From Chelonoidis abingdonii (taxonomy: Eukaryota; Chordata; Testudines; Testudinidae), in NCBI RefSeq assembly GCF_003597395.2, contig NC_133770.1:293611456-293675455 (forward strand): a stretch of DNA of 64,000 nucleotides. Reading direction: 5' to 3'. The position numbers and the translations under genes are program-made. The notes under the pieces were generated by a model. The model saw nothing but the letters and a program-made list of their open reading frames with translations. It was not told the DNA's origin and did not search any database. Every line of letters begins with the position of its first letter. Within the stretch, counting starts at the first letter, position 1. Shown in pieces: positions 27,101 through 40,700 of the stretch.

Positions 27101-30100
27101 AACTCTTGTTGGGGCAGGGGGCCTGGGGCAAATTGCCCCACTTGCCTCCCCCTCTGGGCAGCCCTGGTCATTGCTGACTTATTAGAAGGCAAATATTGCC
27201 CATACCACACAAGAATGTTTTTTAAGGAATAACTCATTAATTTTCTCTTTTTTAGAGTTGAAAGCCTTCAATTGCATTATGATCTAGAACTCTGTCACTT
27301 CAGCTCCAGTACAGACTTTATTGAACTACAAATGCGCAGGAGGGCTTGGCAGCAAAAACTGAATACTGAAGTTCAGCAGATTACTTTGCAGTTAATTGTC
27401 AACATCTTCAGGTGGGTGGTGATAATGATTGCATGCCATAAAACCCTAGTACCAGTTAAAATCCACACCTATTCTATCTCTGGGAATATTCTGTTGCTAT
27501 TATCTTTTTAGATACTGTGAAAAATCTCTAGATCTGTTGAAGGACTGATATGAATTTTGTTGCTAGCTTAGTACAGTGGCCATTGTTAAAATTTCAGCAG
27601 TTCACATATTTGGGTATAGTTTCATTATGTTATCCATAACTTTAGATGAAGCGTTCATGGTATTTTTGTAATATCATCCTGAGAAATTAAAATTCTTGTT
27701 TTAAATTCCCTGCCATTTCATGTGAAAACATCAGGAAGAGAGAGGTGTAGCCCAAAAGTCTCAGATTTGCGGATAGTCTCAGATTTGGTTCAGTATAAAT
27801 AGCACTGTTAGTCACACAAGTAGTGCCAGTGTTTTCTAGACCTGCAAACTCTGCAAGGGTAATAAGAAGGAATAAAAATATGCTTAGGGAAAAGGGATTG
27901 TATAGGCATAGCCAGTGGACACAATGCAGAACTGATTGTTCTTATTGTTTCTGTGACCCTTTAGCTCTGTATGACTTTTTCATTGTGCACACGAGTTTGG
28001 ATGCAGTGAGTGATCTTTGCAGTTCATTGACACTTCCTGTTGTCTGTTGTGTCATGAGTCTGCTCTCCCAACCATGTGAAATTTAAAGCATAAGAACACA
28101 AACAGGAAATGAAAAGTTATTAAAGTGCTTTGTAGTCTGTGGTTATAGATGGCATCAGCCATACTGATGGCAGTCAAAGTACCAATATGTTTAATTCATT
28201 TTCTCATAAGCCGGTGAAAGAACAGTCAACTTGGCTTTGATTTTTCTTGTTGGTTTCAGTCACTTTCATAAATCTCTCCCCCTAGAAATCTATTGTAAAG
28301 GCAAATTACATTTCTGCAAAATCTCAAATTTCCCCTTAGTTCCCTGAGATCTTACTTGAAGATAAATCTGGATATAGCTGTGGGAGAGCTCCATGGTTTG
28401 CTTGTGGATTTATCGTGATGATATTTTAGCTTAATACAAAGGAATAAAAATACTGAAAAACGAGGAGTCCGGTGGCACCTTAAAAACTAACGGATTTGTT
28501 TGGGCATAAGCTTTTGTGGGTAAAAAAACCTACTTCAGATGCAGGGAGACTCCATAAATCTGTTAGTCTTTAAGGTGCCACCAGTCTCCTCATTGTTTTT
28601 GTGGATAGAGACTAACACGGCTACCCTCGATAAAAAAAAAAATACTGAGGGTCTGATGATGATTCTGCAGGCTCCAATGAGTGAGTTTGTTAAATTCAAA
28701 TGATTATATTTGTGATGGTTGCTAATGTAGCATATTGTGAGATAAATGGAACAGTACATTATATCAGGGAAGTGTCAGCATATAGCTCCATCCCAGTAAT
28801 AAATGTAAACTGACATGTTAAGATTAATTGAGCTCAACCCTAGGGCATTTGTTCAATTCGAGGTAGCTGGCTTCCTGGTACTCGATTGCCACTTAGTAGG
28901 TACTGACATAATCTGGAGAAGGAAACTGCTGAGCTTCAGTTCATCTGCAAATTTGACACCATCAGCTCAGGACTAAACAAAGACTGTGAATGGCTTGCCA
29001 ATTACAGAACCAGTTTCTCCTCCCTTGGTTTTCACACCTCAACTGCTAGAACAGGGCCTCATCCTCCCTGATTGAACTAACCTCGTTATCTCTAATTGCT
29101 TGCTAGCATAGACATACCTGCCCCTGGAAATTTCCACTACCTGCATCTGACGAAGTGGGTATTCACCCACGAAAGCTCACGCTCCAAAACGTCTGTTAGT
29201 CTATAAGGTGCCACAGGATTCTCTGGTGTTTTTCTAATGAGTCTGAGGAATCTGATATGCTGCCAGTGTGAGAGATGCTGAACTTTTACTATTGACTGCT
29301 ATATACTTGAAATAAAGATTAGGTGAAATATACTTTGCTACCTAACAAGTTTAACTCTTAAAATGACGTTGAATACTTGGCTACAAAAATGAATAGATGC
29401 TTCGTCTCTCTAAACAGATAATATCTAGAATTAAAATCTGTTAGCATTCTCCAAATGGGGTTGCCATCTTTCTTCTTTTCTTCCTTCAAACTTCCTTTTT
29501 TTTGTTCTTTTTTCCAGCAATGTCTCTTCTGTCTTCTAATGCTCTATCTACCAGAGTCCAGGAATGAAGGAAAGTAAATCTTTGATGAAATTTCTGTTTC
29601 CAGCTCAAGCTGTCTGTTTTTTATGCTGCTCAATAAAGTGTCTTGTATTTCTGTATGCAGAGGTTTTATACTTAAACCTACATTATTTAGGGTTTTTTTA
29701 ATATCCTTTTATTAACCACATTTTTCTAGAGTCATATGAATATTTACGCTGCCATAATACAGTTAAGATAATGCCATCAGTCAGTGTTTTATGACTCAAG
29801 CGGATGCAATATGGTCCCATGGACAGAACACAGAACTGGGCAGTTGAATCGTGGGTTTTAGTCGAGCTCTGCCAGTGATTAGGTGTATGACCTCAAGCAA
29901 GTCACTTCTTTCATCTGTGAAGCAGGCTGATGATATCTACCTGATCCTTAGATAGTACCTTGAGATCTAACTGAACAGACCTAGGCATTTTTAGTTCTTA
30001 TGAAAAATCATAAAGAGCAGCGAACATACTGATAACTCAATACTCTGCACACACTTCTAGGCAAAATTGCCATACTCCATTTGCCAAGTTTGTCCACTTC

Positions 30101-33100
30101 TCCCACAATTGTGTGGCATTTACAGCCGTGCAGAGGGCCAGACTAAAGTCTAAGCACCATTTAAACCATATTTTAATCATATTTGAGTCTTTAAAACCCT
30201 ACTTTAGCCTTGAGACTTATGTGGTACATAGGTCTTGTGCTGGCTCTCTGCACAGGATTGAACGTCCTCAGGTATGTTGTGTCAAATTTGGTTCACCGTA
30301 CCATTACCATCTTCATTTAAATCCTTCTTTAACATTCAGTTCATCCTTAATTACTATTTCATATTGAGTATCATTATATAATAACAAAACAGATCTGTTG
30401 TTTCATCTACTGTTTTATGCATCCGTCTAGGAGAAGTAACCGCATGTTTTTTACCCACAGCCCTTGGCTCAGAGTAGCCCTCTTGCAGTCAATCTCTCCC
30501 TTCCTGTTTCTAGAGTAACTTGCTTTTTTAACCTCTTCCTGGAGCACATAAGTTGCTATTAACTTCTGGTTCCCAAGGGAAAGAGAAGAGCCTCTGTTTC
30601 CTGCCATAATATATATGCTAAAATATAGATGCGTTTTTTAATTTTGTTTTGTTTGTGTACCCAGTTCTCCCTTTTTTTCCTGTCTCCTTTTTTCTGAATT
30701 AAAATCTCTTTTGCTTAACATGGTTATCAGTAAAGCTGGCTTTATGGCTGGACTTAGGGGACATTGCACCTGGGAGTGCGCATACAACATTTCAAATTAT
30801 CAAATATTTTGTGCCATTACATTGCAAGGTAAGACCCCGATCCTGCACAGGCAGATCTTTTTGTCTGTATGGTGCCCCAAAGTGGGGTTCTTGATGGCTT
30901 CATGGATCTGTCCACACAGACAGGATTGGGGCCTAAGTAATTACATTAAAAAGCAGATGGTACTGCATGGCAACTCAGATATTGAAGTTGACTCCAGTGT
31001 GTGTCAATGGATTTGATGGAAAATGTCAGTGATAGCAGGTAGCCTGCCTATTTTCTATTGATAAGATTCTACATTTGTTTTCTTTAATTCGATGATTCAA
31101 AATTGTTCAGAAAACAGAATCTGCCTTCTCATAATACAGTGTGTTTCTATTAGTACCAGTGGTTCAGTACAAAAATTCATTTATTTAAGAAATTGCCAGA
31201 CTTATAACATGCTCTTTATTAACAGGGAGGTAAAGGACCATCTAAATTATGAACACAGAGTGTTTAATAGTGAAGAGTTTCTGAAAACAAGGTCACCAGG
31301 GGATCAGCCATTTTACAAAAAGGTAATTATATCCTTGGTGTATTCTAATCACCTGTTAGCTGCTGCTTCTCCACCACCACATGAAACTATTGAAATGTGG
31401 ACTATATTTTATAAGCTATTAGTTTTCATAACACATTGACTAGAATTTAATTAATTAAAAATATACAGGCAAATACGATAGCATATTATTCTCTAAAATT
31501 ATTTTATCTCTTCCTCAGGTGCAATGAAACACATTTTTTCAAAGTGAAATTTTCCTTTTGCAAATGGCCAGGATGAGACTGAAGTCACAGTTAAGGCTTC
31601 AAAATCAGACTCAAGTGGGCATAGGTCTTGTGCTCAAAAGGGGTGAATTTTTCCCTAAGTGAGCCATAAAAATTTATAGTCCAGGAAAATTAATCCTTGC
31701 ATTCAAGGATTTTACACACCATAATTTATATTGATTGTAAAGTCAATTTTGCAGCTAAACCTCTGGAAGATGCATTTTAAAATTTTTAGGGATTAGGTTT
31801 TAAAACGAACAAACCCGAAATTTGGAAGAAATATAAATTCTCATGTTTCAGGGTGTAAGTCAACCTCGAACTACTGAAGGTTGAAAAGATGGTTTCTCGA
31901 CGGGCAGATTATTCCATAACTGTCTACATCAGAGTTTGCTGCATGTTTCTCTGACCACTGCTGGAGACAGGATTCTGCATTAGGTAGACCCTTGATCTGA
32001 CCTATTATGGCAATTCCTATTTTAGATGACAAAAGCAAAGGAATACAGGCTTTACATTATTTTTAATCAAGTATCAGAAGGGTAGCTGTGTTAGTCTGGA
32101 TCTGTAAAAGCGGCAGAGAATCCTGTGGCACCTTATAGACTAACAGACGTTTTGGAGCATGAGCTTTCGTGGGTGAATACCCACTTCGTCAGATGCATCA
32201 TGCATCTGACGAAGTGGGTATTCACCCACGAAAGCTCATGCTCCAAAACGTCTGTTAGTCTATAAGGTGCCACAGGATTCTCTGCTATTATTTTTAATCT
32301 ACTCCTTTTGACAGTAATGTCACTTTAAGAAGTGTTGAATGCCTATGGGACAAAGTAGGAGAGTTTGAGGGAGTAGGAGTATCCAAAATCCTATCTGCAA
32401 TTTCAGATTCACTCCTCAGAAGGAGTAAGATCGCAAGTGCACTTATAAAATTTACAAAAGCTTCATTTGTAATGATACTGCTACTTAGACAATTGGTTTT
32501 CCAAGAGCCGCATTCTGCATCTGGCAAAGAAATCCAATCACTACCCCTAATAGATTGTCCTCGACTAGATAATGAAGCTTTTTTTAATTTGTGTCTCCAA
32601 ACAACAAGTAGAATGTTTTTGAATGACCTGTTTCTAGAAGATGTCCACTTTTGAAGGAAATGGATCAAAACGCTAACTCATTTTACTTAAATTTATTCTG
32701 TAGACTATACTAACATTCATGCAGATCTAATAAGACAAACTGCCAAATTTATGGTAGGATAATTTTTATTTTGCAAAGATATTTATTGTGCAAAATGTGT
32801 GGCAAACAGAACAAGGAAAAAATGTACAAATTATGAAACAATCCACTACTATTTCTATGCAGGAATATTTCCTCAAGACAGCTTAAAATGTTTATAAAGA
32901 AATTTCAAAGCCAGAAAAAAGTTGCATACAATGAATTATTTGTTAAAAGCACAATTTGTATAATAGTTTCTAACATGTCATTGTAAATGAAATATTAGTA
33001 AGTTAAGAACTAAAATTGTCATGTATATAATGCTTTACATCTTCAAGTTGCTTTGAGGATTTGTGCCATCTAAGTCCTCAAAATTTACCAAAATAAAATC

Positions 33101-34703
33101 AAATGACCTTATTTTCTTAAATGCTAAATAGTGTAATGATATGTTCATTTACAACAAAATCAAATTGGATCACATTTAATAAAGTGGTCAATAATACCAA
33201 GCATTATATTAAAAGGGCAATTAGTCCAGTTGCTGCCACCTGTTATCTTGTGTGACAGATCCAGACCAGTGGGGTACAGGAGTCTGGTAGAGGGCAGATA
33301 TACTGGTCACTGGATGAGTAGTTTTCTGTTCCCTGAGGGACCAGAGCAGGGGCTTCACTAGAGTAATCAAGAACCTGCTAGAATCAATTAAGGCAGACAG
33401 GCTGATTAGAACACCTGCAGCCAAATCAAGCGCAGCCTAATAGGCACCGCCTGGTATAAAAAGGAGCTTCACGTCCTCCCATCAGTGAGTTGGAGAGCCA
33501 GAGGAGAGGAGTGCAGTGAGTGACTGGGGCAAGAGCACAAGAGCTGAAGTGAGAGGGGGTGTGCTGGCTGGAGGACTAAGGAGTACAAGCGTTATCTGAG
33601 ACCAAGCCAGGAGTAAGTCCTGTGGTAGATATAAGAAAGTGTTTGTACGAGTGCCATGTGGGATAAGCCCTGGAGTTGTAGCTGTCTAATGGCAGCTGTA
33701 CCCAAAGCGAAGAGGCACTTGACAGCTGCAATCCTACCAGCCTTCACGGGGCTGGACCTTGGAAGTAGGAGGGCCCTCCTCGGGTCCCTCCCAACCCCAA
33801 TCTCCTGATCAAACAGACAGGATGATCCAGACCTGTTGGGAAGATTAAACTGTAGTGAGCAAATCTACCAGTAAGCGGCAGGGACCCCAGTGCCAAGGTA
33901 GAAGGAGAAACTTGTCCCTTAATAAACCCAAATTGGTCAAATAGCAGCCATTCTAGTGGGAAATAAAGTTACCAAATACATATAAATAAAAAATGGCGTC
34001 CCTCCGCTCCAACAATGCTGCCTTAGATGCTACTCTTGAGAAGTGCAGAGAAATACTGTATATAAGATCAAATGTAAATTTTAATTGGACATGGACACAC
34101 CTTGGTATTTTAGTCCTGCCTGCCCACTGCATGTAAAAACTGCTTATATTATGCAGTTTTCTTTTTCTTATTTTTTAATATCATAATATATTTCAACTAA
34201 TCACGAGAAGCCGCTGTGAGCATAAGTCCCCCTGTGCCCGTACGCCTGTGATACGTCTTCCAAAGATGAGTTTTGATGCCAATGACCAAGTAGTGGAGAA
34301 TCAAGTTTTTGTTTTCGATGTTAATAGAAAGCTCTTTTTCATAACTACCAACCCAAGATATAGATACATTCTTGCAATTAACCTTGAGTAAATTTCGTAA
34401 GGAATCGGTCAGGGTAACACATGCATAGTGTGTATAAAACCTAGACTGGATAGAGGTAGCATAAGCCATCAATGAGCACTTAAACAATGTTGCTAAATTC
34501 TTGGTTGATAGGGTGTTGGGTGCATTGATGACAAGATTAAGAAGCCCTGCTGCTAGAATTATTTATACTGTTTCTAAAATTACGAAAATTAGATGGTTCA
34601 AGGATGATTTGATCCAATTTTCTGTCAGTTTGAAGTTAACAGGGAAGAAGGAGACCTTGTGGGAGAGCTTTGGAGTGTGGGAGTAATATTTGACTTTAAA
34701 TAT

Positions 34704-34744
<41 letters not shown>

Positions 34745-37700
34745 AGTCTTGTTCATTCTAAGGGGCAAAATTTGGGGTTTTAGATGTATTTCTAAGAGTC
34801 TCAGCGATAATTCACCTTAGGGAGGGATAATTTAATGGTTCTCACAAGAGGGAATACTCAGTCAACAGCAGAGATATTATCCCAATTTTCTCTTCAGTTT
34901 GGCGGTAGAATTTTTTAACATGGAGCTGTGAAGAGCCTTAAAATAAAAAAAATTAAAGAGTATAAAATTTAGTTGTTTTTTTTTCTTGTTAAATTTGTAG
35001 TTTAATATATTACTGTCTATCATTAAAATGTATACCATAAAATTCTACAGGGTGTGTAAAGAGGTTGACTTGATGTTGCTGTTGGAATTTAAGTTTTGCT
35101 TTTCTTGAGTTTTTTTTTTTTAAATTATGCAATGTTAATATTGCATTCCTATAGGCTCTTGCATTTAATTCTATTAAGTCAATAAAATGGATGAAGGCTG
35201 TTAATAAAAAATGTATACTTGTATATGATCAACAGTTAATATCAGTTTGCTGTTGTGTATTGCAGGTGTTAGAGACCCATATATTTCACTCGTTTCTTAA
35301 AGCTCGTCTGAACAGAAAGATGGATGCTTTTGCCCGTCTTGAACTGAGCACTCAGTCTGAAGAAGATAGGTAAAATTTTCTCACTACAGTTTACCACAGA
35401 CTTGATTTTCCTTCAATTGAAATCAACGCAAAAATGTCTTAGAATGTTAGTGATGTAGGATCATGTCCTATATATACTTAAGTTCTTCAAGGAGTGTCTC
35501 TGTGGAGAGACTTTAAATGTCTTGGCGCCCTACGCTTGTAATTGGAGATTTGTAGTAGCAGTGCCCACTTGGGCCGTGCGTGTGCCGTAGATGTCTCATG
35601 CAGCTCTGAGCGGTTTCATAGCGGTGCGCAGCCAACTGTCCCCCAGTTTCTTCTCTACCGCCTATGCCTTGAGTTGGAGTGACAGCAGCACCCTCTCTTA
35701 CTTGAGATAAATTTAATATTTCATAGCTGTTTACAATAATGTTAGCTTAGTTATAGTTATCTACCCTATCCCCTTGTCCTTTATATTTTAGGTTTATTTT
35801 TCTTCTTTAAAAAATATATGTTCCCTTCCCTCTTTTATTCCTGCCTCCCCGGCAGGTACTTAGCTCTTGCCTTGGGAAAAAAGAAAAGAAAGAAAAACAG
35901 GGTTTATCCCTGTTCTTTCTCCAAAGGTCTTTCTCTTTCAGGGAGGCGTAGCTCACCAGGCTTTAAACGCTGCTCAACTTGCAGACTCTCCATACCAGGG
36001 TCTGATGGCCACACACAGTATGTCAACTGCCTTGGCAAGACGCATATTACCCAAAAATGTCCACACTGTTGAAAACTGACAGTAAGGACAAGGAATGACA
36101 GGGATTTCCAATTAAAGCTCCTTATGGTGGAGAAATCCGTCAGACCAGCCTCCGACCAAGAGTCCAGGACGCCTCCTGGCCAACAGTTGCCAGCGGCAGC
36201 GTCTGACAGGGGATCTGCTTCAAAAATGGCTGCTAAGGAGCTTGCTCCTAGAAAGGCTACCAAAAAGTGGCCCCAAACATCCCCACACTGAGAATAACCT
36301 AAAAGAAAGTGATCTCCAAATGAAAAATCTGCCCTGGTACCAGTGGCACCGAGCGTGCCGTACCATGAGGCACCGGGAATGTCGGATACCAAGACTTCTT
36401 GAGAAGCTAAAGACCCTGTGCGGGCAAGCTGTAATGCAGGTGCAGGTAGAAAAGTCTGATATGAAGAAAACCTCAGCTCCGAGCAGTACAATGGTGCCCC
36501 CTACTGTACCTATGTAGCACAGCTCTAAGTCATCGGCACTGACGGCTTCAACTCATTTGTGGTCAGTACATGATACCTTCCTGGCACCAAGCCTCACGGT
36601 CCCGCAGCAATTCATGAGGCATGTAGACCTGATAGCGGCCTCAATGCCTGAATCTCCTCTCCTTGGTACCAACGGTACCCCATCTAGACCAGGACCAAGC
36701 CTGGTAACCATTCCCTGTGGGTCAGCTCCTCCTATCTCCAGTGATGAGGAAGAAGAGGATGAGGCAGTAATATACACACCTTGCCTAAAACTGGACCTTT
36801 TCATCACCAAACATCTACAGACATGTGGGGCTGGTATGTTCAGCCATGGGCACCACCCCCATACTATTCCCACCCAGCTGGCCATACTGGGATCCATGGG
36901 CAATGTATAGGGCCCAAAATCTCAGGCCCCCTGACCTGCTTAGGTCCAGAGCAACACTGTCCCCTTCACCAACTGTCCCAGCACCCTCAGAGACACAAGA
37001 GGAAGAGACCGAGGAGCCTGAGGACGCAGCTGAAGATGACACTCTGCAGCCCACTCGCATCTCATCTTTGTCACCAGATGAAACAATAATGCCACCACCC
37101 CCCACTATGGGGGATGATTTCAGATCTTTTCAAGACCTCTTCAGAAGGGTAGCTGAACCCCTGGACATTTCGCTAGCACAACTACCAGAGACCCAGCACA
37201 AGCTCCCGGACATACAGGTATCCTCAGTGGCAAAGATAGCCCTGTCAATTAATGATGCTATCATGAAGCCTGCAATAATAATCTCATAGAGACCCACTAA
37301 AGCCCCTCTCTCATGTAAGAGGTCTTACAAAAAGTATTAAGTGTCAGCAAAAGGAGTTGAATTTTTATTCATCCACCCTACACCAAACTCTCGTGGTGGA
37401 TGCAATCCACCAAAGGGGGAAAACAACATCAGTCCAGGCTGACCCCGTATGATAAGGACTGGAAAAGGCTGGAATTCGTTGTATGGAAAGCCTACTCCTT
37501 CGCCACACTCCAATTCCGCATAGCCAATTACGTGGCCCTACTGGCAAAATATGCACACAATCTGTTTGTGAAAATGTCAGAATTTGTTAAGTTTCCCTAA
37601 TGACAAAAAAGAGCAAGATAAGGCAAACGTTTCTGAAGGGCGTCTCTTCACTAGGACGGCCCTACGGGCCTCTCTTGACTCTGCAGACACGGCAGCATGG

Positions 37701-40700
37701 TCCAGTGCTACATCCATGGTCCTGTGCCGTGCATCCTGGCTCCACCTTTCCAGGTTCCCAAGAGATCCAAGCAACTGTTAAGGACTTATCCTTTGAAGGG
37801 TAAAAATTTATTTGCAGAGAAAACCGATTGTCTCTCTACACACCTTAAAGGACTCAACGGTGAGCTTAAAAACCCTGGGCATATACATACCTGCAAATTA
37901 AAGGAAACAGAGTAGGTTTTACAACCAGAGATTCCGGTCTATGCCATACTTCCAGCCACAAAGACAGTACAACCAACAGCATAAACAAAACCAGACTAGA
38001 CTTCGGCAGAACCAAGATCAATCTTCAGTGTCTCAACCATCTACTTCCAGACAGTCATTTTAAAGGTGTGGTCAAGGGCACGAGACCGTCGCACTCTCTG
38101 GTTCCGGAACCATCTGTTGCCATGCTACCCAGTCTGGAACACCATCATGACAGACAAATGGGTTCTAGAGATTATCCAGAAGGGCTACTCCATCCCCTTT
38201 ATTTCTGTCTCATCTACCCAACCCCCTTCCCCATCCCTCTTCAGGAACCCCCTCCCCAGCACCGTTATAACAGAAAACAAACCACCTCATACAATTAGGT
38301 GTCTTGGAACCCGTACCATCCCAACCCAGGGAGAGGTTTTTATTTCCATTACTTTCTAACTCAGAGAATGACAGGTGGAGACCCATTTTGGATTTACAAC
38401 TCAACAAATTCGTGAGAACAGGTTTCAAAATGATGAGACTAACCACAATAGTTCAGCCATTAGAGAAAGGAGATTAGCATCCTGGAGATCAAGGGCTTGA
38501 GAGCCATTTTCATATTACTATTCACTCGTCACACAAAAGATTCCTGAAATTCATCCTAGGGATTCAGCATTTCCAATACCAATACTACTCTTCGGCCTGT
38601 CCACTGCCCTAAGAGGTTTTTTCCAAGGTTCTTGCTGTTGTTGCAGTTCACCTCCGCAGGCAAGGAGTGATGATATTTCCATACTTAGACAACTGCCTGA
38701 TAAGGGCACCAATGCAGCAAGGCGCAATAAACGCCACGCAGACCATAATATCCCTGTTCACGGTCCTAGGGTTGCAAATAAATGTACAAAAGTCTGCACT
38801 AGTTCCTGTCCAAAAGTTGGAATTCATAAGGGCTTACCTCGATCGTCTCACAGCAATGTTACCCCAACAACATTTTCTCACTCTTGTCAACTTAATTTCA
38901 GTGGTGATGGACAGCCCACAAACATCTACCAGAACATGCTTACAACTATTGGGGCACATGTCTGTGCCCCATCTTTGTTCTAAAATATGCCAGGCTCCAC
39001 ATGAGATGCTTATAGGCTTGGCTTCGAACAGAGTATATACCACACAGATACTCTCTCAACATACGCCTCACAATGTCATGCAGGGTAAAAGACTCACTGA
39101 CATGGTGGACACGCAACATCTGCTCAGGAGTTCCTTTCTAACCAAAAAAAAAAAAAAAAACTCCAACCATGACAGACGCTTCCCTAGTTGGTTGAGGGGC
39201 ACATCTACCTGACAATACAATCTAATGCTGCTGGTCCCCTGCAGAGTCCAACCTGCACATAAACTTACTGGAGCTAAGGGCAGTCCGAAATGCACATGAG
39301 CACTTTCTCCCTTTAATCAAGAACAATGTCATCAAGATCTTTACGGAAAATATAGCATGCATGTTCTATATAAATTGCCAAGGGGGAGCACGATCATACT
39401 CCCTATGTACAGAGGCAATATGCCTTTGGAATTGGTTCATCATGAACAACATAGACGGGGGAGGGATAGCTCAGTGGTTTGAGCATTGGCCTGCTAAACC
39501 CTGGGTTAAGAGTTCAGTCCTTGAGGGGGCCATTTAGGGAACTGGGGTAACAATCTGTCTGGGGATTGGTCCTGCTTTGAGCAGGGGGTTGGACTAGATG
39601 ACCTCCTGAGGTCTCTTCCAACCCTAATCTTCTTTGATTCTTTATCAGCATCCTATGTGTTGGGATGTCAGAATACAATAGCGGATCGACTAAGCAGGAA
39701 TTTTTCACAAACCCATGAGTGGGAGATGGATCCTGGAATTCTCAAAGCCATATTCAAACTGTAGGAGTTCCCCACCATAAATCTATTTGCGATAGCTCAG
39801 AATGCCGAGTGCCCGAATATTGCTCCCGGGCCAGTTTGGGACACTGCTCCCTAGGCGACACACTCCTAAACTGGGAAGTGTCACTGATGTATGCATTTCC
39901 CCTAACTCCACTCCTAAGCCAAGTCATTCACAAGATCAGGCAGGACAAATCCAAGATCATTCTCATTGTACCCACATGGCCCAGACAAATGTGGTTCCCA
40001 TACCTGTGTCAGATGGCAGAGAAACCACCTCATGCGCTTCCCTTAGTGCCTCGCCTTCTATCACAAGATGCGGGCTGCATCGGTCACCCCAACTTTGCAG
40101 TACTCCACCTCAAGGCCTGGTTAATTACTTCATGGCTGATGTGGGGGTTGAGAAGACTGTTCTGAGGAAGTGAAAGATATACTATTGAGCAATTGGAGAC
40201 TAAGCATAAGAGTGACCCCATATATCCAGAAGTGGAAACAGTTCTGCACTTGGTGCCAGGACAAACAGATCTGTCCACAGTTGACCCCACTATCGAGAAT
40301 CCTTGACAATATACTGGGGCTTAAAAAATCAGGGCTGTCCGCAAGGTCGATCAGAGTTCATTTGGCCTTCACCTCCTTCCATGACAAGGTGGACGGAGTC
40401 ACTAAATTTGCTCACCTGATGATTAAACACTTCCTTAAAGGCATAGAAAACACTTTCCCCACACTAAGAAACCCTACACCCATGTGGGACCTCAGCCTTG
40501 TTCTATGTGTCAAGTATCAGAGGGGTAGCCGTGTTAGTCTGAATCTGTAAAAGCAGCAGAGAATCCTGTGGCACCTTATAGACTAACAGACGTTTTGGAT
40601 CATGAACTTTCGTGGGTGAATACCCACTTCATCAGATGAATGTACTGGAAATTTCCAGGGGCAGGTATATATGTGCTAGCAAGCAAGCTAGAGATAACGA

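Larger units (their letters stand above)
27412..31225 (+). other. 3.8-kb DENND3 intron
   Basis: Holds two Penelope-derived segments (28462-28630 and 28905-29235) and a MIR fragment (29815-30000). The remainder, including 27412-28440 and 30000-31225, contains nothing I can identify. Confidence 0.6.
31323..35265 (+). other. 3.9-kb DENND3 intron
   Basis: Contains the perfect inverted Penelope tail pair (32073-32285), a TATA-containing repeat unit (33247-33960) and a 36-nt poly-T run at 34707-34742. The remaining sequence (31323-32070, 32290-33245, 33960-34706, 34743-35265) is AT-rich with no identified element. Confidence 0.6.

Noticed and set aside
26742..27237. Long minus-strand open frames (129 and 160 codons) in GC-rich sequence
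   Set aside because: They lie inside the GC-rich hAT element bounded by an 8-bp duplication; composition lacks stops by chance and the peptides are low complexity.
35904..36491. 195-codon minus-strand open frame
   Set aside because: It is antisense to the DIRS gag-like region and shows no family resemblance.
39460..39530. tRNA-like sequence with A- and B-box
   Set aside because: It is the head of a SINE followed by a CR1-like tail; no complete cloverleaf or 3' end of a tRNA gene.
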